Part shown: positions 27,357 to 35,761 of the stretch, piece by piece
Numbering within the stretch: position 1 is the first letter of the stretch
Layout: each line of letters opens with the position of its first letter
Assembly (NCBI GenBank): GCA_021851715.1
Contig: JAJZCR010000016.1
Location: 1-60,307 of the forward strand
Reading direction: 5' to 3'
DNA length: 60,307 bases
Origin: Planctomycetota bacterium
GTDB lineage: Bacteria > Planctomycetota > Phycisphaerae > WQYP01
Program-made: the position numbers and the translations under genes
Notes under the pieces: model-generated
What the model was told of the DNA's origin: nothing
The model's input: the letters and a program-made list of their open reading frames with translations, nothing else
Databases searched by the model: none

Positions 27357-28337
27357 CTAATACCCATTCGGATGCGCCTGAAACCAGCGCCACGCGGATC
27401 GCACAATTTCTTCCAAGTCGGTGATTTTCGCTTTCCATCCGAAATCACGGGCCATTTTGCCAGGATCGGCAAATAATTCCGGCGGGTCGCCGGCACGGCG
27501 TGTGACTTCACGCGTCGGAATGTTGGCGTTGGTCACCCGCCGGCATACGGTGATAATTTCTCTCACCGAATACCCACGCCCCACCCCCAGATTGTAAAAC
27601 AAACCGCCGCCGGGCTTCAGGTTTTCCAGCAACACCAGGTGGGCCTCCACCAGATCCCATACGTGGACATAATCACGAATGCACGTGCCATCCGGAGTGG
27701 GGTAGTCGTTGCCAAAAATATCCACCTGCGGCCGCTGCCCCAAGGCCACCTGCAATACAATCGGAATCAAATGCGTTTCCGGACGATGGTCTTCGCCGAT
27801 GCTGCCATCCAACGCCGAACCGGCGACGTTAAAATAACGCGGCGCGGCAAAAGCCAGCCCTTCCGCCTGCGCTGTATCCCGCAAAATGCGCTCCACCATC
27901 CATTTGCTTTGACCATACGGACTGATCGGGCATTGCGGCATATCTTCGGTAATAGGTACATGGTCCGGCTGGCCGTAGGTGGCGCAGGTGCTGGAAAAAA
28001 CGAGTTTTTTGATCCCGCATAAATGCATGGCGTCCAGCATGCTGATGGTGTTGGCCACGTTGTTACGGTAATACTTGCGCGGGTCTTCCACACTTTCGCC
28101 CACGTACGCACTGGCGGCAAAATGCATGACCGCCTCAATTTTCCGGGCTTGGAACACCGCAGCCAACGCCGCAGTCTGGCCGCAATCCAGAGCATAAAAC
28201 GCCGCCTGCTTATGCACCGCCGCCCGATGCCCGTTGGTTAAATTATCAATGGCCGTTACCTGGTGGCCACGCTCTACCAGCAATTTCACCGCATGAGAAC
28301 CGATAAACCCGGCTCCGCCGATTACCGCTATATTCAT
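27357..28337 (-). CDS. galE: UDP-glucose 4-epimerase-like SDR
   Basis: Interconverts UDP-glucose and UDP-galactose (or N-acetyl forms) using tightly bound NAD. The glycine motif is VIGGAGFIGSHAV at the N-terminus. The family blocks DNLTNGHRAAV, HFAASAYVGESVEDP and SSTCATYGQP are present, and the catalytic Tyr-x3-Lys is in YGQSKWMVE. The Thr-Cys-Ala in place of the usual SSAAVYG is a small deviation. 326 residues, standard length. ATG 28337 has GAGG five bases upstream. Together with the UDP-glucuronate decarboxylase at 41418 it would supply sugar nucleotides for surface polysaccharides. Confidence 0.9.
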   Translation of the reverse strand: MNIAVIGGAGFIGSHAVKLLVERGHQVTAIDNLTNGHRAAVHKQAAFYALDCGQTAALAAVFQARKIEAVMHFAASAYVGESVEDPRKYYRNNVANTISMLDAMHLCGIKKLVFSSTCATYGQPDHVPITEDMPQCPISPYGQSKWMVERILRDTAQAEGLAFAAPRYFNVAGSALDGSIGEDHRPETHLIPIVLQVALGQRPQVDIFGNDYPTPDGTCIRDYVHVWDLVEAHLVLLENLKPGGGLFYNLGVGRGYSVREIITVCRRVTNANIPTREVTRRAGDPPELFADPGKMARDFGWKAKITDLEEIVRSAWRWFQAHPNGY

Positions 28338-28478
28338 AATATCCTCAAAGCCAGGGGGACCGTTACAATTTAGCCTATACGTTAATCTGGGCCGGCCATG
28401 GTGTAAAATGGAGTGGTGGAGCATGGCGGATGCGGCACCGCCCACCAGGCCACCCCGAATTGGCCAAGGAGTTTAAAA

Positions 28479-28823
28479 ATGTTTGAAATGGATCATGTGG
28501 CAATTCAAACGGCGGATATCCCGACGGCCGTGCAATTCTACCGCGACAACTTCGGAGCCACGGTCTTGTACCAAGACGCAAGCTGGGCATTTTTGAAAAT
28601 CGGCCAGGGAAAACTGGCCCTGGTTCTGCCGCAGCAGCATCCGCCGCACGTGGCTTTGCGCGTAAGTCTACAAGAGTTGCAATCCATGGCCGCCCGGTTT
28701 CAACAGAAAATCGCCACCCACCGCGACGGCACACAGGGCATTTACATCACCGACCCTGCCGGAAACGTTACCGAGCTAATTTGCTACCCGCCGGACTATT
28801 TAGCGGGGCCGAAGAGGGCATAG
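28479..28823 (+). CDS. VOC superfamily (glyoxalase/dioxygenase-like) protein
   Basis: 114-residue single-domain protein with paired beta-alpha-beta-beta-beta modules. It opens MDHVAIQTADIPTAVQFYRDNFGATVLYQD, the typical first module (His as metal ligand), and ends ITDPAGNVTELICYPPDY, the second metal-binding module with Glu. Substrate unknown; the family includes methylmalonyl-CoA epimerase and antibiotic-resistance proteins. ATG 28479 has AAGGAG seven bases before it. Divergent from galE, whose start is 142 bases away. Confidence 0.85.
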   Translation: MFEMDHVAIQTADIPTAVQFYRDNFGATVLYQDASWAFLKIGQGKLALVLPQQHPPHVALRVSLQELQSMAARFQQKIATHRDGTQGIYITDPAGNVTELICYPPDYLAGPKRA

Positions 28824-28872
28824 GATCCGCCCCGCCGCACCCAACCAGAACCGCACGAAGCGGATATCGCCC

Positions 28873-30390
28873 TTATTCCTCCAGCGATCCATCACTGGAT
28901 AGATAGTTTGGACTTTCCCGGGTAATCATAATGTCGTGCGGATGAGCTTCAATCAGACTGGAGTAGGATACCTTGACGAACCGGGCCTTGGCGTGCAATT
29001 CGGCAATGGTGTGGGCACCACAATAACCCATGCCCGCACGCAAACCGCCCACCATCTGGTACACAAAATCGCCCAGCGGGCCACGGTAATGCACCAGCCC
29101 TTCCACCCCCTCCGGCACCAGCTTGCCGGTTTGCCGCACCCCCGCCTGACCATACCGATCGGCCGAGCCTTGAATCATCGCGCCCATGGACCCCATGCCC
29201 CGATAACTTTTGAAACGCCGCCCGCGCCGCAACACCAATTCACCGGGGCTTTCATCCAGGCCCGCAAAAAGCGAACCCATCATCACCGCGCTGGCTCCCA
29301 CCGCCAGGGCCTTGGTAATGTCGCCGCTGTGCCGGATGCCGCCATCGGCTATCACGGGTACCCCGGCCGAGCCGGCGGCGGACATGACATTAAGAATGGC
29401 CGTGATTTGCGGCACCCCCACGCCCGTCACCACACGGGTGGTACATATGCTGCCCGGGCCAATGCCCACCTTCACGCCGTCAGCGCCGGCGGCAATTAAA
29501 TCGTGGGCGGCGTCTGCCGTGGCAATATTGCCGGCGATCACATCAATGCTGAATCGCTTTTTTATTTCACGCACGGTTTCCAGCACATTGCCCGAATGGC
29601 CGTGCGCCGTATCCACAATCACCACATCCACGCCGGTTTGAATGAGCGCGGCGACGCGGTCATACTGTTTTACGCCAACCGCGGCACCCACGCGAAGCCG
29701 TCCGCGGGAATCTTTGCAGGCAAACGGGAACTGATGAATCTTTTCAATATCACGCATGGTAATCAAACCCTTCAGCCGCCGCCGGTCATCTACCAGCAAC
29801 AGCTTTTCCACGCGCGCCGTGTTCAAAATTCCTTCCGCTTGTTCCAAGGACGTTGTCGGCGGAGCGGTTACTAAATTATTTTTGGTCATCACCTCGCGCA
29901 CCGGACGATGATCGTCACCTTCGTGAAACTTCATGTCGCGCCGCGTGATAATGCCCACCAACTCCCCCGCATCCGCCAGCACAATCGGTATGCCGCTGAT
30001 ATTCTGTTCTTTCATGATTTGCCGGGCCCGACCTACGGTGGCATCCGGGGGCAAACTCACCGGATCCGTGATAATGCCGTTGGCCGAACGCTTGACCTTT
30101 TCCACCTCGCGGCATTGCATTTCCACCGGCATATTTTTGTGAATGCATCCCAACCCCCCTTCCTGGGCCAGGGCTATCGCCAGTGACGATTCCGTAACCG
30201 TATCCATCGGCGCGGAAAGCAGCGGCAGGTTTAACTCGATATTGCGGGTGATGCGGGTACGTACATCCGCCTCCGCCGGCACCAGGTCGCTGCGCATGGG
30301 CAGCAACAGCACATCATCAAAGGTAATGCCTTCCCCGATAATCTTTTCGGTCGACGGCAAGCCTTTCGTAGCTCCGGATGAATGACTCAT
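28873..30390 (-). CDS. guaB: Inosine-5'-monophosphate dehydrogenase
   Basis: Rate-limiting enzyme of GMP synthesis, IMP + NAD+ to XMP. N-terminal TIM-barrel start ([17 protein letters not shown]), then a Bateman module of two CBS domains (about residues 105-220; [15 protein letters not shown] marks the second), then the rest of the barrel. The catalytic cysteine loop is [20 protein letters not shown] and the active-site flap includes [18 protein letters not shown]. 505 residues, slightly above the usual 490. ATG 30390 is preceded by GGAGGAG at optimal distance. An insertion element lies about 200 bases upstream, between this gene and its former upstream region, and may have replaced or moved its promoter. 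Confidence 0.96.
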   Translation of the reverse strand: MSHSSGATKGLPSTEKIIGEGITFDDVLLLPMRSDLVPAEADVRTRITRNIELNLPLLSAPMDTVTESSLAIALAQEGGLGCIHKNMPVEMQCREVEKVKRSANGIITDPVSLPPDATVGRARQIMKEQNISGIPIVLADAGELVGIITRRDMKFHEGDDHRPVREVMTKNNLVTAPPTTSLEQAEGILNTARVEKLLLVDDRRRLKGLITMRDIEKIHQFPFACKDSRGRLRVGAAVGVKQYDRVAALIQTGVDVVIVDTAHGHSGNVLETVREIKKRFSIDVIAGNIATADAAHDLIAAGADGVKVGIGPGSICTTRVVTGVGVPQITAILNVMSAAGSAGVPVIADGGIRHSGDITKALAVGASAVMMGSLFAGLDESPGELVLRRGRRFKSYRGMGSMGAMIQGSADRYGQAGVRQTGKLVPEGVEGLVHYRGPLGDFVYQMVGGLRAGMGYCGAHTIAELHAKARFVKVSYSSLIEAHPHDIMITRESPNYLSSDGSLEE

Positions 30391-30586
30391 GGCGACATCT
30401 CCTCCGAACGGGTGCCGCAGCAGCGGCACGGCACAGTCACGCTGGACAGACCACGCGGCCCAACTTTCCACCGCCGACTGCGGGTCAAGGAACAAGAAAT
30501 CTCTGCAATGTGGTATTCCATGTGACAATAATGCCCTAAAAACGCCGCGGAGTCAATCGCCGTCGCGTCTGGGCTGGTTTCCGGCT

Positions 30587-30609
30587 CAGGGCAATCGCAT
30601 GCTCGGATT
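30587..30609 (+). repeat. Left terminal inverted repeat of the ISAs1-type element
   Basis: Begins CAGGGCAATCGCATGCTCGG; inverted copy at 31811-31833 with about 19 of 23 identities. Lies immediately after the transposase stop, as usual for these compact elements. Confidence 0.75.
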
Positions 30610-31706
30610 AGGTGCAAATCAGGCGTAGGCGATAGTCACGGTCGCTGGTTGCCTTGATTCGTTTGCATCGGATGCTGGCCTTGACGGTGTGGTCATTTTT
30701 GCGCAGATTCAGGGCAATTCGGTTCAGGCGTGAATAGTTCTCCGCCCCATGGCCGCGGATATAGCCCGTCAAATCCGCCGCTGTGGTCTTGGGCAAACTG
30801 GTGATATAAAAACATCGCTGCAGACTGGCCTTGCCCGTGAACTGGCCATAATCCTCCCGCTCCCGTTCCACCAGAATGAGGCCCTTGATCGTCGGCCACT
30901 GCGCAAGGGTCCCCGGTCGCAGCATGGTCGCTCCATCGCAATACCAGAGTCTTCGCACTTCTCTTCGTCCATGCCCTTCTTGAGCCTGCTGGTGGTACTG
31001 CACCGGTGCGGGCATCTTTTTCTTATGGTTGAGCACCAGATCGGTCATGACCGATTCGAGGTTCTCCGCCAGAGCCTTCTGTTTATCTTTCACCGGGAAC
31101 ACTTCATGGCCTCCCTGCTCAACGATCTGCTCCACGATGTTCCGCTGGGTACCGATGGCATCAATCGTCACCACCGCCTGCTTCACGTCCAGAAGCTTGA
31201 GCCGTTCGGGAATGGCCTTGATCTCATTGGACTTGCGTTCCACCGCCAACTGACCAAATACCAGTCGATTCTCCCCCTTGGCTGACCATGGCACTGACCA
31301 GATGCGACATCTCGCTTTTATCCCACCCGCGACGCAATCTCCGCCGGATCGATTTGCTGTTGATGGCCACCAGACGCCCCTGGGAATGATCCACGACTCC
31401 CTTCATCCAGTTCATGATGCAACGCTCCAAAGCCTCGGGGGCCAGACGCGCAAACAACCGGCCGAACGTGTCATGAGATGGAATGCCGTGGGGAAGGTCT
31501 AAAAAGGTCTTAAGCCATTCTTCATTACAATGGCCCCAGAAAGCCACCTCCAGCCGACCTTCGCCACCGCCTAATACTGCCATTAAGGCGATCACCAGCA
31601 TCGACAACAACGGATGGCGAACCAGATACCCTCTGCGGGGATCGGAAAGGTTACCAAAATGGCGCGCAAAATCCGTGTTGGCTACAGCATCCATGCCAAA
31701 GCTCAT
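30608..31706 (-). pseudogene. ISAs1-family transposase, frameshifted
   Basis: DDE-type transposase in two frames. The N-terminal part (from 31706) has FARHFGNLSDPRRGYLVRHPLLSMLVIAL, FLDLPHGIPSHDTFGRLFARL and reaches MSHLVSA. The remainder continues in the next frame as WSAKGENRLVFGQLAVERKSNEIKAIP, VVTIDAIGTQRNI (second catalytic Asp) and GRREVRRLWYCD (catalytic Glu region). The frames join at about 31286-31292: GCC-ATGG where the intact gene would read GCC-TGG, so one inserted A explains the break. Independently, the first catalytic block, normally IDGKT, reads INSKS, replacing the aspartate by asparagine. Both defects predict no transposition activity. Confidence 0.88.
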
Positions 31707-31810
31707 TTCGTCCGTGGTACATTCTTACAAAACCACGCGGATCTGCGGCTTTACTACCTCATCATCATACCTTCCCCTCACGCCCCTCACGCCGAATCAT
31801 AATCCACGCA

Positions 31811-31833
31811 AATTCGAGTATGCCATGGCCCTG
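31811..31833 (-). repeat. Right terminal inverted repeat of the ISAs1-type element
   Basis: Read on the minus strand it begins CAGGGCCATGGCATACTCGA and pairs with the left end at 30587-30609. It lies 105 bases upstream of the transposase start at 31706. Confidence 0.75.
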
Positions 31834-32004
31834 GCCCGCCGCCGTCGCGAGAAGATTTCGCTCTTCAGGTGGTTTTTGGTATCATATGAATTAAGTTTCG
31901 GTCGCTCGCGTGCCTGGACAATGTTGCTACTTGTCGGTTGAACGCCCATGAACCCATGGAGACCGCGTTACCCCGCGAATCGGGGATCATAATCCAGTCC
32001 GAGA

Positions 32005-33012
32005 ATGATGATGCCCGACAGCAATACCTCCTGTTTTCAAAGCCACCATGAACTTCTCGCGAACCTGGAAGGGACCGTTGGAGAAAATCTGGGTTTTTTA
32101 GCCCCGATCGACCGCGCCTGGCAGCCGACGGATTTCCTGCCCGACTTGGCAACGGAAAATTGGAAAGACCAATTGGCGGACTTTCGAGACCAAGCCCGCG
32201 AGATTTCGGATGAACTGCTGGTGGTGTTGGTGGGGGATATGGTTACCGAGGAAGCCCTGCCCAACTATTCTGTTTCCCTGAATGTCATTGCCCGAGACGA
32301 ACAAGGAGATGCCCCACGACCGTGGGCCCAGTGGTTGCGCGGTTGGACTGCGGAGGAAAATCGCCATGGCGATCTCCTCAATGCCTACCTACGCCTGACC
32401 GGCCGCGTGAACATGCGCAGCGTAGAGCTGACGGTGCATCACCTGATCGCCCGAGGATTTAACCCCAAAACGAATGAGGAACCCTATAGCGGTCTGGTCT
32501 ACACGTCATTTCAGGAACGGGCCACGCGAATTTCCCATGGCAATGTGGCCAAGCTCGCCGGTGCGCAGGGAGACGCCAATCTGGCCAAAATCTGCCAGCG
32601 AATTTCCGGCGACGAATCCCGTCACGAAACCTTTTACACCCGCATGTTCGATAAAGTGCTGGACCTGGATGCCTCGGGCGGTGTGCTGGCGTTCCGCGAT
32701 ATGATGCGTGGATTGATCTCCATGCCGGGGCGGTTGATGTACGATGGCAAAATACCGGATCTTTTTGATCAATTTGCCGCTGTCGCCCAGCGCCTGGAAG
32801 TTTATACCGTTCATGATTACGCACGGATCATTGATCATCTCGTAAAAACCTGGCGAATTGGGGAGCGATCCGTCACTGGCCCGGCGGCCAAGGCGCAGGA
32901 CTATTTATGTCGGCAGGCGGAACGCTACGCCACCTTTGCCAACAGAATCCGCGAATATCAGGCCTCGCGCCCACCCGCACGCTTCAGTTGGATTTATGAC
33001 CGCAAGGCCTGA
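32005..33012 (+). CDS. Acyl-ACP desaturase, plant-type soluble di-iron enzyme
   Basis: Ferritin-like enzyme that introduces a double bond into acyl chains carried on acyl carrier protein, using O2 and reduced ferredoxin. The di-iron ligands appear as VTEEALPNY (first Glu), AEENRHGDLL (EExxH), a helix Glu in YTSFQERATRISHGN, and GDESRHETFY (DExxH, second half-site). The neighbouring helix pattern and the WTAEENRHG block are hallmarks of stearoyl-ACP desaturases. 335 residues, close to the plant and actinobacterial enzymes. Start chosen at 32005; ATGs at 32008 and 32011 are equally possible. It lies just beyond the insertion sequence and has no obvious partner gene. Confidence 0.9.
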   Translation: MMMPDSNTSCFQSHHELLANLEGTVGENLGFLAPIDRAWQPTDFLPDLATENWKDQLADFRDQAREISDELLVVLVGDMVTEEALPNYSVSLNVIARDEQGDAPRPWAQWLRGWTAEENRHGDLLNAYLRLTGRVNMRSVELTVHHLIARGFNPKTNEEPYSGLVYTSFQERATRISHGNVAKLAGAQGDANLAKICQRISGDESRHETFYTRMFDKVLDLDASGGVLAFRDMMRGLISMPGRLMYDGKIPDLFDQFAAVAQRLEVYTVHDYARIIDHLVKTWRIGERSVTGPAAKAQDYLCRQAERYATFANRIREYQASRPPARFSWIYDRKA

Positions 33013-33025
33013 TCCTCCGCCCGCC

Positions 33026-33053
33026 GTAGCCGGCTGGGCCCCTCCAGCCGCGA
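33026..33053 (+). repeat. Dispersed hairpin repeat, partial copy (copy a)
   Basis: A single arm, GTAGCCGGCTGGGCCCCTCC plus AGCCGCGAC, just after the desaturase stop. The core folds as GGCTGG-GCCCCT-CCAGCC. The same arm occurs at 37201, 43452 and 46242 (see those entries). Confidence 0.7.
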
Positions 33054-33160
33054 CGAAGAAGTCTTTGGCTCGCCAACCGCGTCATCCATTGCGATTTTTC
33101 CGGGCGAGCCTATCATTGAACGATCGGTCCGGATTTGGTGGCGGCCAATAATAAGGAGAA

Positions 33161-34045
33161 ATGAAATCCATGGTCAAGAAAATTAAACCACTTGAAATTG
33201 GCATGTGCAGTTGGTCCGTTCATCATGAGGAAGAACCAGCTTTGCGGGCCGTGATGAACGAGTTGGGACTGCGCGTGGTGCATCTGGCTCTGGGAGGTCT
33301 GCTGGCTATGAATGATCAGCAGCGGGCCACCGCCATCGACACATTTCACCAAAGCCCCTTAGTTATTTCGGCAGGCATGGTGGGTTTTCAAGGGGAAAAT
33401 TACGGTTCGTTCGCGCACCTTCGCCGCACTGGCGGTTTGGTGCCGGATGCCACCGCCACCGATCGTGCCGCTCTGATTTTACGCGCCTCCGCCATCTGCC
33501 AATCGCTGCGGGTATCACTTTTAACCACGCATATTGGTTTTGTTCCTCCCAAGGAGGATCGAGCGGCATTTGATAAATTGGTGGATCGTTTGCAGCGTCT
33601 ACTGGACCTTATGGAACCCACCGGGGTTACGCTTTGCTTTGAAACCGGCCAGGAAACCGCCGCGGACCTGCAGGAATTTCTGCAAGCCATTAATCGGCCC
33701 AATGTGGGGGTGAATTTTGACCCTGCCAATATGATTCTTTACGGCAAGGGGGATCCCGTGGACGCGGTAAATTTACTCATGCCTTATGTACGCCATGTTC
33801 ATGCCAAAGACGCGCGAAAAATCACCCCACCAAACGTCGATGCCTGGGCTGGGGTTGAAGTCCCTCTGGGGCAGGGTGATGCGCGATTAGACCATGTGAT
33901 TGCGGCGTTATCGAAACGCCATTATTCCGGCGCGCTGGCCATTGAGCGCGAAGCGGGCGAAAATCGCCGTGGTGATGTGCAAACCGGCATTGAATTTCTG
34001 CGTAATGCTCTTCATAAAGCTAAAAAAGCCGCCGTCGGCATGTAA
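33161..34045 (+). CDS. Sugar phosphate isomerase/epimerase-like TIM barrel protein
   Basis: Xylose-isomerase-like (AP endonuclease 2 fold) protein. A TIM barrel with metal-binding residues at strand ends: LCFETGQETAADL (Glu), VGVNFDPANMIL (Asp), YVRHVHAKDARK (His-x-His with Asp) and GALAIEREAGEN (Glu). Such proteins act as sugar or inosose isomerases/epimerases; the substrate is unknown. 294 residues, typical. ATG 33161 has AAGGAGAA directly upstream. It is followed by 206 bases before the lexA operon; not obviously part of it. Confidence 0.85.
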   Translation: MKSMVKKIKPLEIGMCSWSVHHEEEPALRAVMNELGLRVVHLALGGLLAMNDQQRATAIDTFHQSPLVISAGMVGFQGENYGSFAHLRRTGGLVPDATATDRAALILRASAICQSLRVSLLTTHIGFVPPKEDRAAFDKLVDRLQRLLDLMEPTGVTLCFETGQETAADLQEFLQAINRPNVGVNFDPANMILYGKGDPVDAVNLLMPYVRHVHAKDARKITPPNVDAWAGVEVPLGQGDARLDHVIAALSKRHYSGALAIEREAGENRRGDVQTGIEFLRNALHKAKKAAVGM

Positions 34046-34079
34046 TCTGCGAAGATGCCGCCAAAACCCTGTCGACCAT

Positions 34080-34121
34080 TTGACGTTTGGTAACTGTTTT
34101 GTATATTATCCAAACATATAC
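34080..34121 (+). promoter_or_regulatory. Promoter and palindromic operator of the lexA operon
   Basis: TTGACG at 34080-34085 is followed after 16-18 bases by TATATT (34102-34107) or TATTAT (34104-34109). Across the -10 lies an inverted repeat GTATAT (34101-34106) and ATATAC (34116-34121) with nine bases between. Because the operon contains lexA and LexA normally represses itself, this palindrome is the obvious candidate LexA box (inference). It differs from the E. coli, Bacillus and alpha-proteobacterial consensus sites. Confidence 0.55.
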
Positions 34122-34181
34122 CTTACGGATTGTCTAAAGGTTTTCAACCGGACCGTCCGAAATAGAAAAAAGGTGATGAAG

Positions 34182-34259
34182 ATGCACCGTAAGAATGGCC
34201 CGGTCCTCGGCCCGGTAAAGGCTGATGACCATAAGGAAAGGAGTCCTGACCATGCTTGA
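34182..34259 (+). CDS. Possible 25-residue leader ORF
   Basis: An ATG at 34182 with an AAGGTG ribosome site opens a 25-codon frame (starts MHRKNGPVLGPV, ends ERSPDHA, many Lys, His and Asp) that ends at 34259, overlapping the ATG of the next gene at 34252. The overlap and good initiation site suggest real translation and coupling; there is no similarity to judge. ATG 34176 in the same frame is an alternative start. Confidence 0.35.
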   Translation: MHRKNGPVLGPVKADDHKERSPDHA

Positions 34260-34817
34260 ATGCCCCGTGACCCCACAAGTTCAACGACGTGCCTCGGCAA
34301 GATCCCCTTATCGCCTGGGCCTCTACCGATTGCCAACCCGTGCTGTGCCTGCCGCTCATTTGCTTGGTCTGCCGAATTTGCGGGAACAAGATTTGCCGTT
34401 GTGCAGCTTCGGTCCCGGCGGCAGTTACCTGGTGGACTGGTACCCCAACCGGTACCGCCCGGAAAGTTCCGTGGAAGAAGCGGACGTACCGGCACCCGCA
34501 AGCCCTGCGGACAGCAGCCCCGCCTTAACTCCATTGGCACTGCTGGGAGCGGAAATACGGGACTGGTTCATGGGCATTCATCCGGGCCGGGTTCACCGCC
34601 AAGAGGCTCATCCGGAATGTTTTATCCCCTGCGGCCATTGTGGCACCGTGGACACATGGCGGCCCTGGCGGCAAAAAATCTCAGGGCCCCAGCAGCGCGG
34701 GTGGAACAGGCCCGCCGGCTTTGCAGGGCACCGCCCGCATTATTCGCTTGTACCGGCCGAGCCGGCTTCCTCGGCCATTCCCACATTGATCCCCCATTTA
34801 TCGGAGGTGTCTGTTGA
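34252..34817 (+). CDS. Unknown protein upstream of lexA, interrupted at an A6 run
   Basis: The ATG at 34252 has a strong AAGGAAAGGAG site and opens MLECPVTPQVQRRASARSPY, then LREQDLPLCSFGPGGSYLVDWYPN, an Ala/Pro-rich linker and HPECFIPCGHCGTVDTWRPW, with a possible zinc-binding CxxxCxxC. From the six-A run at 34673-34678 the frame becomes unlikely and would overlap lexA by 200 bases. Adding one A there instead continues as RQKNLRAPAARVEQARRLCR and stops at 34817, overlapping the lexA TTG by four bases (TTGA), a typical operon junction. So the gene is either frameshifted, miscounted in the homopolymer, or expressed by slippage. Predicted length about 188 residues. Not recognised; its place in the lexA operon suggests damage-induced expression. 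Confidence 0.45.
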
Positions 34818-35452
34818 CCAATGCAACCCCCAAACAACTCGCAGTTCTGCAGGCGTTGCGGAATTTTCGCAAAGTGCATGGCTATTCGCCGACCATGCAG
34901 GAACTCGCCGACCTGCTCCATCTTTCCAAGGTTACCGTGTTCGAGCACGTGGGAGCACTCGAACGAAAAAAGCTGTTGCTGCGGGAACCGCACAAGGCTC
35001 GCTCTTTGAATGTTGACCCTGCCACGCGTTTGCCGGGCGAAGGATCAACTTCGGATCTGCCCTTATGCGGGGCCATTGCCGCCGGCCAGCCGATTGAATC
35101 CACGGAAACCCCCGACACCCTCAATATCTCCGAATTGTTTGTGTCGCGTGCCGGAACCTTTGCCTTACGCGTCCGCGGAGATTCCATGATTGAAGACCAT
35201 ATCGCCGATGGCGATTACGTCATTATCGAACGCCGCCACACCGCCCGCGACGGTGAAATTGTGGTAGCGCTGCTGGAAGATGGCTCGGCGACGCTCAAGC
35301 GATTTTTCCGCGAGGCTAACCGCGTCCGGCTGCAACCGGCCAATGGTTCGATGCGCCCGATTTATGTCCGGCAGGATGTGCGGATTCAAGGCGTTTTGAT
35401 CGGCGTTGTACGGTCGTTTCCGCACGGTGGACTGGCCGTGGGCAAAGCCTGA
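34814..35452 (+). CDS. lexA: LexA repressor, S24 autoprotease
   Basis: SOS regulator. An N-terminal winged helix (about residues 1-65: TPKQLAVLQALRNFRKVHGYSPTMQELADLLHLS and KVTVFEHVGALERKKLL), then the cleavage site Ala90-Gly91 in CGAIAAGQPIES, the catalytic Ser124 in RGDSMIEDHI and Lys162 in SATLKRFF. All residues needed for RecA-stimulated self-cleavage are present. 212 residues, typical. The TTG start at 34814 has GGAGGTG six bases upstream and overlaps the preceding gene's presumed stop. Expected to be negatively autoregulated through the palindrome at 34101-34121. Confidence 0.95.
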   Translation: MTNATPKQLAVLQALRNFRKVHGYSPTMQELADLLHLSKVTVFEHVGALERKKLLLREPHKARSLNVDPATRLPGEGSTSDLPLCGAIAAGQPIESTETPDTLNISELFVSRAGTFALRVRGDSMIEDHIADGDYVIIERRHTARDGEIVVALLEDGSATLKRFFREANRVRLQPANGSMRPIYVRQDVRIQGVLIGVVRSFPHGGLAVGKA

Positions 35453-35761
35453 GGACCAAGACCGGCCAGTTCTTATCCGCACCGTCCTACCCGCGGAGTT
35501 TTCTTCAAAACCATCGCCACCGGCGTTCACACTCGCAAAACCATCTTACAGCTTGTAAACGCCCGCTTGCCCCCCCCGCCGCCTTCCCCTTTCCGACCTC
35601 AAATGCTACCAAAATTTATTGTCACACCCGCGGCCTCCAGCCTGACACGCGACGGTTTGGGAACTTACATGACGATGGCGCATCAAAATATCTTGAATGC
35701 CGTGGGCCGATGGCAGCCCCGATCCGGGCGACGGCTTACCGCAAAAAGTAAGGAGATTGCC
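35453..35761. other. Spacer between lexA and the ARPP-1-like gene
   Basis: 309 bases. The frame of the following gene is open across the last 195 bases but with poor coding character (a Pro run from 35567), so this is read as upstream region. No terminator hairpin or promoter pair stood out. Confidence 0.4.

Larger units (their letters stand above)
30587..31833 (-). mobile_element. ISAs1-family insertion sequence, inactivated
   Basis: An element of 1247 bases bounded by imperfect terminal inverted repeats. The left end reads CAGGGCAATCGCATGC (30587-30602) and the right end, on the opposite strand, CAGGGCCATGGCATAC (31833-31818). About 19 of the first 23 bases match between the two ends. Both ends start CAGGG, as in ISAs1 family elements. 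The single transposase gene is on the minus strand and frameshifted. No flanking target duplication was found by eye, so either the flanks have changed or the element is old. It sits upstream of guaB. Confidence 0.8.

Noticed and set aside
34818..35016. Extension of the gene upstream of lexA into lexA
   Set aside because: A 200-base overlap with lexA in another frame is unlikely; the A6 frameshift explanation gives a natural junction.
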